DNA of 56,459 nt from positions 1-56,459 of the forward strand of contig JAFVYZ010000055.1 in assembly GCA_017508425.1 (NCBI GenBank), in the 5' to 3' direction. Shown here piece after piece: positions 48,256-55,584 of this stretch; position 1 is the stretch's first letter; each line of letters opens with the position of its first letter. A model generated the notes under the pieces. It was not told the origin of the DNA. It worked only from the letters and a program-made list of their open reading frames with translations, and did not search any database. The DNA is from Clostridia bacterium. GTDB lineage: Bacteria; Bacillota; Clostridia; Oscillospirales; CAG-272. The position numbers and the translations under genes are program-made.

Positions 48256-48427
48256 AAGGGGCTGCGTCAATGACGCAGCCCCTTATCAAAAAAGCCGACG
48301 GTAGGCTTTTTTGTGGCGCGGAATTTGCGGTTTTTGCCTGTAAAACAGGCAAAATTGCGGCGTTTAGCCGCAAAGCAAAAACGACGGGGGTGAGTAACAA
48401 ATGCATTTTTGCATTTGACTCACCCCC
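48256..48427. repeat. Chain of five hairpins between DUF2716 and araC genes
   Basis: Hairpins: 48256-48268/48272-48284 (AAGGGGCTGCGTC, terminator-like for the DUF2716 gene), 48288-48296/48304-48312, 48332-48341/48345-48354 (TTTTGCCTGT, loop AAA), 48355-48361/48367-48373 (TTGCGGC, loop GTTTA) and 48386-48395/48418-48427 with inner 48399-48405/48410-48416. The last can terminate the AraC gene on the minus strand. The TTGCGGC-GTTTA-GCCGCAA unit resembles the inner hairpin of the tRNA-Val elements. Confidence 0.7.
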
Positions 48428-48438
48428 TTTTGCCGTTC

Positions 48439-49233
48439 TCAATGCTTCTTCCGATACTCCGTCGGGGATATCCCAAAGCTCTTTTTAAAAATAAAGCTAA
48501 AATAATTCGCTGAGGGGAAGCCGCTTTGCTCCGCGATCTCCTCCATGCCTTTTTTGGTGGTGGTGAGATACATTTTCGCCTTATTCAAGCGCACGTAGCT
48601 CACGTATTGCATAATCGAAATATCCATTGCGTTGCGAAATCGCTTACAAAGGGTGTTTTTCGACATAAAAAATTTATCACTCAAAAGTTGTAGTGTGATC
48701 TGCTGTCGGTAATTTTCGTTGATGTAGGCCACGATCCTTAACACGGCGGTATCGTTTCGCGTGCGCGTGGGCGAGCTGCCAAGCGGCATAATGGGGGTAA
48801 GCTCCTGCACGCCGAGATAGGAAACGAGTGCCTTGGTGAAGGAGTGCAGATAATTCTGCCGTACCGCGCCATCGCTGATCTGCTCGGCTCTTGCCCTGTC
48901 CAAAAGCGCGGTAACAAACGCCGCCTGCTCCTCCCCAAAGGAGTACGCCGCACCCTCGGCAAGCCTTGCGAGGTGCTTGCGCTCAAGCTCGTTTAAAAGA
49001 TCCCCCGACACGTAAAGGTTGATACGCTCGTAAGCACCGCCCTCGGTTTTGTGAATATGATAGGGCGGTATCACGCAAAAGGAGCGCGGGGTGAGCAAAA
49101 AAAGCTTGTTTTCAATAAAGACCTCACGATTACCCGAAAGCAGAAAGTATAGCTCAAAAAAGTTGTGTGACTGGAATTCAGTCATATTTAAGTTCGTTTG
49201 CTGGCTTCGCTTTTCGATTTCCAAAAAAGGCAT
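48439..49233 (-). CDS. AraC-family transcriptional regulator
   Basis: 264 residues. The N-terminal cupin-like sensor (FFELYFLLSGNREVFIENKL, LLTPRSFCVIPPYHIHKTEG) is followed by the two helix-turn-helix units of AraC: ITLQLLSDKFFMSKNTLCKR and MEEIAEQSGFPSANYFSFIF, ending FKKSFGISPTEYRKKH. ATG 49231-49233 has GGAGGG 7 nt upstream; the frame opens to 49311. It is divergent from the oxidoreductase-nagA-nagB operon, so it probably controls that operon in response to an amino-sugar signal, which is inference. Confidence 0.92.
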   Translation of the reverse strand: MPFLEIEKRSQQTNLNMTEFQSHNFFELYFLLSGNREVFIENKLFLLTPRSFCVIPPYHIHKTEGGAYERINLYVSGDLLNELERKHLARLAEGAAYSFGEEQAAFVTALLDRARAEQISDGAVRQNYLHSFTKALVSYLGVQELTPIMPLGSSPTRTRNDTAVLRIVAYINENYRQQITLQLLSDKFFMSKNTLCKRFRNAMDISIMQYVSYVRLNKAKMYLTTTKKGMEEIAEQSGFPSANYFSFIFKKSFGISPTEYRKKH

Positions 49234-49361
49234 ATACGCGCCCTCCATCCCGTCTTGCTTTGCAAATTCAACTATACAGCAAGCCGCGCACAAAGTCAAC
49301 CGAAATTTCAAAAAATCTTGTATGATTTATGTAAAATAAGCAAAAGGTGTGACAAAAAATA

Positions 49362-49390
49362 TTGAGTTATGCCAATTTTGCTGTTATAAT
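49362..49390 (+). promoter_or_regulatory. Promoter of the oxidoreductase-nagA-nagB operon
   Basis: TTGAGT (49362-49367), 17-nt spacer and TATAAT (49385-49390). The divergent region is ~190 nt, enough for an AraC-type operator, but I see no clear repeat. Confidence 0.75.
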
Positions 49391-49424
49391 GAAAACATAA
49401 TATTATTCCATCAGGAGGCTTTGT

Positions 49425-50636
49425 ATGGAACGAATTGCCGTTGTTGGCATGGGCGCTCGCTTTATGACGCTGTTTGCCAAAAGGCTAAAAAACAATTACG
49501 CCGACCGCGTCGCGATCGTCGGTGTTTGCGACACCAATCGTGTCAGATGCGAATATTACAGGGACACAGTAAATCAGGACGTTTTGATCTTTGACGACTT
49601 TGACAAAATGCTGGATGAGCTGAAGCCCGACAGCGTGATCGTTGCCACCCCCGACTGCACCCATCACGAGTATATCATCAAGGCTCTTGAAAAGGGCTAT
49701 CCCGTCTATTCCGAAAAACCGATGACCACCACCGAGGAATACTGCCTTGCCATTCGTGAGGCCGAGAAGAAAAGCGGAAAAAAAGTGACCGTGACCTTTA
49801 ACTGTCGCTTTATGCCCTACTACGCAAAAATCAAAGAGCTTTTAAAGAGTGGAGCGGTCGGTCGCCCGCTTTCGGTGCACTACGAATATCAGCTTGATAC
49901 CAAGCACGGAGGCGATTATTTTAAGCGCTGGCACCGCTCGATTGAAAAAAGCGGCGGCATGATGGTGCACAAATCGACCCACCATTTTGATATCGTAAAC
50001 TGGCTGCTCGACGATGAGCCCGTACGCGTCAGCGCACAGGCCGCACGCCTTTACTACGGCAACGACGACCGCCCCCACGGCGAGCGCTGCTCCACGTGCG
50101 AATACGCCAAATCCTGCTATAGCTACGAGGCACATCACGAAAAAACAGGCACGCAAAATATGTTTTTCAAGGCCGAGCACATTGACGGGTACATCAGAGA
50201 CCACTGTGCCTTTAAGTCCGATACCGATATTTACGACACGATGTCAGTATCGGTTGCATATAAAAAAGGGACTCTGCTGACCTACACACTTGATATGTAC
50301 TCTCCCCGCGAGGGCTACAATCTCACCGTTTACGGCACCGAGGCAAGACTCGAGGCCTCCACCTTCTTTGACAGTGGAGATAAATACAAGATCATTCTCA
50401 CCAAGCACAACGGTGAGGTGCAGGAATTCATTTTCCCCGCAGCCGCCGGCACGCATGCAGGGGGTGATGACCGAATGCTTGATATGTTTTTCGGTGATGA
50501 AAAGAACGATCCGCTCGGGCAATGCTCTGATAGCTTCGACGGTGCCAAGTCCGCCATGATCGGCATCGCCGCCAACCGCAGCATCAAAGAAGGCGTTGCA
50601 ATAAACCTGACGCCCATACTGGATAAAATGAGATGA
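49425..50636 (+). CDS. Gfo/Idh/MocA-family oxidoreductase
   Basis: 403-residue NAD(P)-dependent sugar dehydrogenase-type protein. The Rossmann start (RIAVVGMGARFMTLFAKRL) and the conserved EKP motif (YPVYSEKPMTTTEEYCLAI) are clear; GGMMVHKSTHHFDIVNWLLD has the HxxxD/H catalytic region. A Cys-containing insert (GERCSTCEYAKSCYSYE) may bind a metal. The tight link with nagA/nagB suggests an oxidised or modified amino sugar as substrate; the reaction cannot be read. Overlaps nagA by ATGA. Confidence 0.92.
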   Translation: MERIAVVGMGARFMTLFAKRLKNNYADRVAIVGVCDTNRVRCEYYRDTVNQDVLIFDDFDKMLDELKPDSVIVATPDCTHHEYIIKALEKGYPVYSEKPMTTTEEYCLAIREAEKKSGKKVTVTFNCRFMPYYAKIKELLKSGAVGRPLSVHYEYQLDTKHGGDYFKRWHRSIEKSGGMMVHKSTHHFDIVNWLLDDEPVRVSAQAARLYYGNDDRPHGERCSTCEYAKSCYSYEAHHEKTGTQNMFFKAEHIDGYIRDHCAFKSDTDIYDTMSVSVAYKKGTLLTYTLDMYSPREGYNLTVYGTEARLEASTFFDSGDKYKIILTKHNGEVQEFIFPAAAGTHAGGDDRMLDMFFGDEKNDPLGQCSDSFDGAKSAMIGIAANRSIKEGVAINLTPILDKMR

Positions 50637-51796
50637 AAACGGTAGTTAAAAACGCGAAGATCGTCACCGCCACCGAGGTGCTCGAGGGCTACACCTGCGC
50701 CTTTGAGGATGGCGTGATCGACTATATTGGAAAAGAGATCCCCTTAGCGGACGAGTATATTGACGCCGAGGGTGGCTATCTTGTGCCCGGATTTATTGAT
50801 CTGCATTGCCACGGCGGCAACGGTCTTGAATTTATGGATGCAAGCGAGCGCGAGATCGGCGAGATCGCCGCGTTCCACATGGCACACGGCACCACCACCA
50901 TGCTTGCGACCACCCTGGCCGCATCGGATGCGGAAACCGAAGGGGCACTTGCAAAAATCGCCGCATACAAGGCGGCTTGCCCCGGGAGCAGCATCGAGGG
51001 TGTACACCTTGAGGGCCCGTGGCTGAGCCCCTTACAGTGCGGCGCGCAAAACCTCGCGCACATGAAAAAGCCTGACACAGGAGAGCTTGAAAGTCTCAAG
51101 ACGCGCTATCCTTTTATTCTGCGTGCAGGTGCCGCGCCCGAGCTTGAAGGCGGCATGGCATTCGGCCGCCGCGGCAAGGAGCTTGGGATCGTGATGTCCC
51201 CCGCGCACACCGACGCCGACTTTGGCGAATGCGAGGCGGCACTCCAAAACGGCTACAACCTTATGACCCACCTTTACTCGGGCATGAAGGGCGTCACGCG
51301 AAAAAACGCCTACCGCATCGGCGGAGCTGTGGAAGCAGGACTTTATTTTGATGAGTATTTTGTGGAGATCATCGCCGACGGCAAGCATCTGCCGAAGGAT
51401 CTTTTGCGTTTCATTTATAAAATAAAGGGAGCTGACCGCATTGCCCTGATTACCGATGCCATCCGTGCCTGCGGCTTGCCCGAGGGCACCAAAACCGTCA
51501 TCGGCAGCCGGGAAAATGGGTTGCCTGTGATCATGGAGGACGGTGTGGCAAAGTTGCCGACGCGCGACTCCTTTGCGGGGAGTGCCTCGACCTTTGATCA
51601 TGTCTTTCGCACCATGGCCGATGCCATCGGGCGCGATATGGTGGCGCTGTCAAAAATGGCCTCGCTCACACCCGCAAGGATCATGGGTTGGCAGGATCTG
51701 GGCGAAATTGCCCTTGGCAAACGGGCGGATCTTCTGATCCTTGACAATGAACTGAAAATTAAAAAAGTAATTACAAATAAGGAGAACAGACTATGA
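50633..51796 (+). CDS. nagA: N-acetylglucosamine-6-phosphate deacetylase
   Basis: 387-residue amidohydrolase that removes acetyl from GlcNAc-6-P. Metal-binding LVPGFIDLHCHGGNGLEFMD, HGTTTMLATTL, GVHLEGPWLSPLQCGAQN (Glu ligand), later SPAHTDADFGE, NLMTHLYSGMKGVTRKNAY and ALITDAIRACGLPEG. All expected His/Asp ligands appear intact. Its ends overlap both neighbours by ATGA, indicating strong coupling. Confidence 0.94.
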   Translation: MKTVVKNAKIVTATEVLEGYTCAFEDGVIDYIGKEIPLADEYIDAEGGYLVPGFIDLHCHGGNGLEFMDASEREIGEIAAFHMAHGTTTMLATTLAASDAETEGALAKIAAYKAACPGSSIEGVHLEGPWLSPLQCGAQNLAHMKKPDTGELESLKTRYPFILRAGAAPELEGGMAFGRRGKELGIVMSPAHTDADFGECEAALQNGYNLMTHLYSGMKGVTRKNAYRIGGAVEAGLYFDEYFVEIIADGKHLPKDLLRFIYKIKGADRIALITDAIRACGLPEGTKTVIGSRENGLPVIMEDGVAKLPTRDSFAGSASTFDHVFRTMADAIGRDMVALSKMASLTPARIMGWQDLGEIALGKRADLLILDNELKIKKVITNKENRL

Positions 51797-52545
51797 AATT
51801 AGTAGTATCAAAAACCAAAGAAGAGCTTGGTAAGAAGGCCTCGGCACAAGCGGCCGCCCTCATCAAGCGCGCCATTGAGGAGAACGGAAGCGCACGCATC
51901 CTGCTTTCCACGGGTGCTTCGCAATTCCCCTTCTTTGAGGAGTTTGTCAAAGAGGATATCGACTGGAGTCGCGTGGAGATGTTCCATCTTGATGAGTACG
52001 TCGGCATCAGCGAGGAGCACCCCGCGAGCTTTAAAAGATACCTGCTTGACCGATTTGTAGATAAGGTACATCCTGCAAAGGCACACCTCATCAACGGTCT
52101 TGAGGACCCCGCAAAAACGATTGCCGACCTCACGGCGCTCCTTGAGGAAAAGCCCGTTGACGTCGGACTCATCGGCATCGGTGAGAACGGTCACATCGCC
52201 TTCAACGACCCGCCTGCTGACTTTGACGCCAAGGAAGCCTACCGCGTAGTCACGCTCGACGAGCGATGCCTGCAGCAGCAGATCGGTGAGGGGTGGTTCA
52301 AATCGGTCGAGGAGACCTACAAGCAGGCCATCAGCATGACGGCACCGCAAATTATGAAATGCAAAGCGATCATCAGCGTTGTGCCCTACAAGGTAAAGGC
52401 GGAGGCAATCTACAATACGCTTGCAAACGACGTAACGCCCATGGTGCCCGCCACGCTCATGAAGCGCCACGCCGACTGCACCGTATATTGCGATGCGGAT
52501 TCCGCGAGCCTTCTTACACCCGAGCTGATCGAGAAATACAAATAA
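51793..52545 (+). CDS. nagB: Glucosamine-6-phosphate deaminase
   Basis: Converts GlcN-6-P to fructose-6-P and ammonia. 250 residues: LLSTGASQFPFFEEF, VEMFHLDEYVGISEEHPASF (catalytic DEY), GLIGIGENGHIAFNDPP and CKAIISVVPYKVKAEAI. Together with NagA it completes entry of N-acetylglucosamine into glycolysis. GGAG sits upstream of the ATG. Last gene of the operon; a terminator follows. No transporter gene is present in the window. Confidence 0.94.
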   Translation: MKLVVSKTKEELGKKASAQAAALIKRAIEENGSARILLSTGASQFPFFEEFVKEDIDWSRVEMFHLDEYVGISEEHPASFKRYLLDRFVDKVHPAKAHLINGLEDPAKTIADLTALLEEKPVDVGLIGIGENGHIAFNDPPADFDAKEAYRVVTLDERCLQQQIGEGWFKSVEETYKQAISMTAPQIMKCKAIISVVPYKVKAEAIYNTLANDVTPMVPATLMKRHADCTVYCDADSASLLTPELIEKYK

Positions 52546-52549
52546 AGAA

Positions 52550-52586
52550 AAAAAACACGGCAACCGAAGCGGTTGCCGTGTTTTTT
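52550..52586 (+). terminator. Terminator of the nag operon
   Basis: AACACGGCAACCG/CGGTTGCCGTGTT stem with loop AAG (52567-52569) and long A/T runs. Confidence 0.85.
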
Positions 52587-52645
52587 GGTATAAATGCCTT
52601 GTTTTCGGGCTAAACTCTAAAAAAAGTCCAAAACGGGGTGATAAA

Positions 52646-53269
52646 ATGAGTGAAAAATACGCCACAAGAACCTTAACGCTGCTAACCGTCACGCTCACGC
52701 TATACTTATTGCTATGGCAAGGGCTGACACTTTTCGTAGAGCTCCCCGTTTATTATTACGGGCGCCTCATTGAGGTGCTGGGCCTTGGCTTGTTTGCGGC
52801 GCTTGCACTTGTCACGCCCATGAAATTTGAGGATATGGGCATACTTGTGCCGAAAAAAACGCTCTTTCGTTCTCTGGCGCTGGGTGGTGCGGTGGCTCTT
52901 GCCTTTGTCGTATCGCTGGTCCTCTTGCGCGCGGTGCTTGGCCCTGCCATCGCGTTTTCCTGGCACATCCGTGGGGATATTTCAAGGGCAACCTATTTTA
53001 TCGTGGCACCCTTTCAGGAGATCCTGGCCAAAAGCGCTATGCTTTACAGCTACGAATTGGTCTTTGAGGGGCTTCACCCACGCCTTGCCAACGTCATGTC
53101 GGCCCTCACCTTTGGCGCCTTTCACGTGGTATACGGTCTTAAAATGATGCTGCTGGCGGCGGCCCTGTCGCTGGTAACGGGTATGATGTTCCACCGCGAG
53201 CGCTGTGTATGGGGGTGTGCCGTCGCGCATTTTGCCTGCGGATTTTTTCCCGCCTGCTTCGGCTTTTAA
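52646..53269 (+). CDS. CPBP-like (Abi) membrane protein with altered motif 1
   Basis: 207-residue protein with about six membrane helices. It resembles CPBP/CAAX-type intramembrane proteases: motif 2 region LTFGAFHVVYGLKMM (FxxxH) and motif 3 VAHFACGFF (His at 197-199 region) are present. Motif 1, EExxxR in the family, reads FQEILAKSAMLY, with Gln for the first Glu and Lys for Arg, so protease activity is doubtful. Substrate unknown. GGGGTGAT precedes the ATG. Confidence 0.7.
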   Translation: MSEKYATRTLTLLTVTLTLYLLLWQGLTLFVELPVYYYGRLIEVLGLGLFAALALVTPMKFEDMGILVPKKTLFRSLALGGAVALAFVVSLVLLRAVLGPAIAFSWHIRGDISRATYFIVAPFQEILAKSAMLYSYELVFEGLHPRLANVMSALTFGAFHVVYGLKMMLLAAALSLVTGMMFHRERCVWGCAVAHFACGFFPACFGF

Positions 53270-53273
53270 CCTC

Positions 53274-53302
53274 TTGCAAAAGAAGCTCCCCTGTGCTATA
53301 CT
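53274..53302 (+). promoter_or_regulatory. Promoter of the DUF6472-type gene
   Basis: TTGCAA (53274-53279), 17-nt spacer and TATACT (53297-53302), 28 nt before the start codon. Confidence 0.75.
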
Positions 53303-53330
53303 GTACACAGTACCGCAAAGGAGTGCAACA

Positions 53331-53531
53331 ATGGCCCAGCTGCAAAAGAAACGCCCACAGTCCAACTGCGAGAGCTGTGAGTTTTACGATTACGACGAAT
53401 ATTACGAGGACTACACCTGCGCCATGCGCCTCGATGAGGATGAGATGCGCCGTTTTCTCGGCGGCGACACCTCATCCTGCCCCTATTACCGCTTTTACGA
53501 CGAGTACAAAAGCGTCCATAAGCAAATTTAA
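53331..53531 (+). CDS. DUF6472-type small cysteine protein
   Basis: 66 residues. CESCEFYDYDEYYEDYTCAM, then LDEDEMRRFLGG and SSCPYYRFYDEYKSVHKQI: four cysteines likely to bind one zinc, within an acidic, tyrosine-rich protein. Resembles the DUF6472 small proteins of Clostridia, function unknown. AAAGGAG is 7 nt before the ATG; the frame opens further upstream without a site. Own promoter and terminator. Confidence 0.82.
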   Translation: MAQLQKKRPQSNCESCEFYDYDEYYEDYTCAMRLDEDEMRRFLGGDTSSCPYYRFYDEYKSVHKQI

Positions 53532-53533
53532 CG

Positions 53534-53571
53534 AAAAATCCCCGCCTGCCACGGAGCAGGCGGGGATTTTT
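53534..53571 (+). terminator. Terminator of the DUF6472-type gene
   Basis: Sixteen-base-pair stem 53534-53549/53556-53571 (ATCCCCGCCTGC core) with A/T runs. Confidence 0.88.
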
Positions 53572-53633
53572 GACGTTTTCCCTCAAAAAGCATCAAAATT
53601 CATAAAATTATCACACCAAGCAAAAAAATTTAG

Positions 53634-53662
53634 TTGATTTATTCACTGATATATGTTAAAAT
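53634..53662 (+). promoter_or_regulatory. Promoter of the ABC operon
   Basis: TTGATT (53634-53639), 17-nt spacer and TAAAAT (53657-53662). Confidence 0.6.
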
Positions 53663-53714
53663 AATTTTATCTATGTATAAATTGCGGCATTTTTGCCGCC
53701 GAAAGGAATTCCGT

Positions 53715-54785
53715 ATGATAAAAATCGATCATTTGGTCAAAAACTACGGCGCGACTCGTGCGGTGGACGACATCAGCTTTGAGGTCGCCAAGGGCGAGAT
53801 CGTCGGGCTCCTTGGCCCGAACGGTGCGGGCAAGAGTACAACGATGAATATTCTTACCGGTTACCTCTCCTCCACCTCGGGACGCGTGCTGGTGGACGGT
53901 CTAAACGTCCTTGACGAGCCGCTTGAGGTCAAAAAGCGCATCGGGTACCTGCCTGAGCAGCCGCCCCTTTACCTCGATATGACCGTTGAGGAATACCTCA
54001 TTTTCGTGTACGACCTCAAGGGGTGCGAATTGAATCGCACCAAGCATCTTGAGGAAATTTGCGAGGTCGTGAAGCTCACCGACGTCTATCACCGCCTGAT
54101 CAAAAACCTCTCCAAGGGCTACCGCCAGCGCGTCGGCATTGCACAGGCCCTGATCGGCAACCCGCCCGTCATCATCTTTGACGAGCCGACCGTGGGACTT
54201 GACCCCAAGCAGATCATTGAGATCCGCAACCTCATCCGTACCCTCGGGCGTGACCACACCGTCATTCTCTCCACGCACATTTTGCAGGAGGTGCAGGCCG
54301 TTTGCGACCGCATCATCATCATCAATAAGGGTCGCGTGGTCGCGGACGAGCTGACCGAAAACATCAACCGCATTGCCGCCAACTGCAACCGCTACCAGGC
54401 CAAGATCTGCGGTCCCCAGCGCGAGGTGCTCTCCATGCTGCGCGATCGCACCGACATTGCTTATGCCGAGGCCTTGGCCGCACGCGACGGCGAGGCGTAC
54501 GTTTACCACATTGAAAGCGCAAAGGGCGTGGACATCCGCAAATCGCTCTTTTACGCCCTGGCCTCGAAGAGTTGGCCCCTGATCGGCCTTGAAACGCTTG
54601 GCATGAATCTGGAGGACATCTTCATCACCGTGGTGGACAAGACCGACGGTGCCGAGATGCCGAAAAGCCCCAAGGGCGGCAAAAAGGGCCGTTCGCGCAC
54701 CTTTGAAAAGGACCTCGCGCAGTCGATCCTCGACGCCACCGCCGCCAAGCAGGAAAGCATCGCACCCTACGAGGGTGACGAGTAA
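53715..54785 (+). CDS. ABC transporter ATP-binding protein (GldA-like)
   Basis: 356-residue ATPase: Walker A GPNGAGKST (residues 34-42), Q-loop YLPEQPPLY, signature LSKGYRQRVGIAQAL, Walker B VIIFDEPTVGLDP and the H-loop ILSTHILQEV. The C-terminal ~120 residues form an extra domain and end in a basic/Ala-rich tail. ATG 53713-53717 region (53715) follows AAAGGAAT; the open frame starts earlier without homology. With the permease and GldG-like gene downstream it forms the three-gene set known from gliding and ABC-2 export systems. Confidence 0.92.
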   Translation: MIKIDHLVKNYGATRAVDDISFEVAKGEIVGLLGPNGAGKSTTMNILTGYLSSTSGRVLVDGLNVLDEPLEVKKRIGYLPEQPPLYLDMTVEEYLIFVYDLKGCELNRTKHLEEICEVVKLTDVYHRLIKNLSKGYRQRVGIAQALIGNPPVIIFDEPTVGLDPKQIIEIRNLIRTLGRDHTVILSTHILQEVQAVCDRIIIINKGRVVADELTENINRIAANCNRYQAKICGPQREVLSMLRDRTDIAYAEALAARDGEAYVYHIESAKGVDIRKSLFYALASKSWPLIGLETLGMNLEDIFITVVDKTDGAEMPKSPKGGKKGRSRTFEKDLAQSILDATAAKQESIAPYEGDE

Positions 54786-54825
54786 TCCCCGAAAAGAAAG
54801 GAGTGCCCCACGGGGCTGACAAGCT

Positions 54826-55569
54826 ATGTTTGCTATTTACAAAAAAGAGCTGCGTGCCTACTTTACCACACCGATCGGCTACGTTTATGCCGGCGTGTTT
54901 TTGGCCGTTGCCGCACTCATTTGCACCTATACGACCCTGCAGCAGGCCAGCTACAATACCTCATCGTATTTCCAGTTCCTGCTTTTCACCTTTATCGTAC
55001 TGATCCCCTTGCTTACGATGCGACTGTTCTCCGAGGAACGCAAGACGAGAACCGAGCAGCTGCTCCTGACCGCACCCGTCACGATCACGGGAATGGTCCT
55101 CGGCAAATATTTCGCCGCGCTCTCGCTCTTTGCCGCCACCGTTCTTGCATCCTGCATCAACTTCGTGCCCCTTCTCGGCTACGCCATTAAAGAGCAAGCC
55201 GCAGCCACCGCGGACACGCACATCGGCCCCGTGGGCGGCCAGGTTCTCGGATGCCTGGTCGGCGTACTTCTCATCGGTGCCGCATTTATTGCCATCGGGC
55301 TCTTTATTTCGTCCCTGACCGAAAACCAGCTCGCCGCCGCCGTCCTCACCATTGCGGTGTTGGCTGCCCTGATCTTTGTGGGTGCCGCCGAAAGCCTTGT
55401 GAAGGCGGGCGTGGTGCATACCGTGCTGAATTTCGTGTCGGTGTTGAGCCGTTACGACAACTTCTCGCTCGGGCTGTTTGACTTTTCGGCTCTTCTTTAC
55501 TATGCATCGATTTGCGGTGTGTTTATTTTTCTCACGGTGCGTGTTTACGACAAGCGCCGTTGGGGTTGA
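54826..55569 (+). CDS. ABC-2 type permease (GldF-like)
   Basis: 247-residue membrane protein with about six helices. It begins MFAIYKKELRAYFTTPIGYV, a signature of ABC-2 permeases of the GldF/NosY-like group, followed by the MRLFSEERKTRTEQLLLTAP loop that contacts the ATPase. Later helices ASCINFVPLLGYAI and LLIGAAFIAIGLFISSLT. Partner of the upstream ATPase. AAAGGAG lies upstream. Confidence 0.92.
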   Translation: MFAIYKKELRAYFTTPIGYVYAGVFLAVAALICTYTTLQQASYNTSSYFQFLLFTFIVLIPLLTMRLFSEERKTRTEQLLLTAPVTITGMVLGKYFAALSLFAATVLASCINFVPLLGYAIKEQAAATADTHIGPVGGQVLGCLVGVLLIGAAFIAIGLFISSLTENQLAAAVLTIAVLAALIFVGAAESLVKAGVVHTVLNFVSVLSRYDNFSLGLFDFSALLYYASICGVFIFLTVRVYDKRRWG

Positions 55570-55584
55570 TGGGAGGTGCTACGA

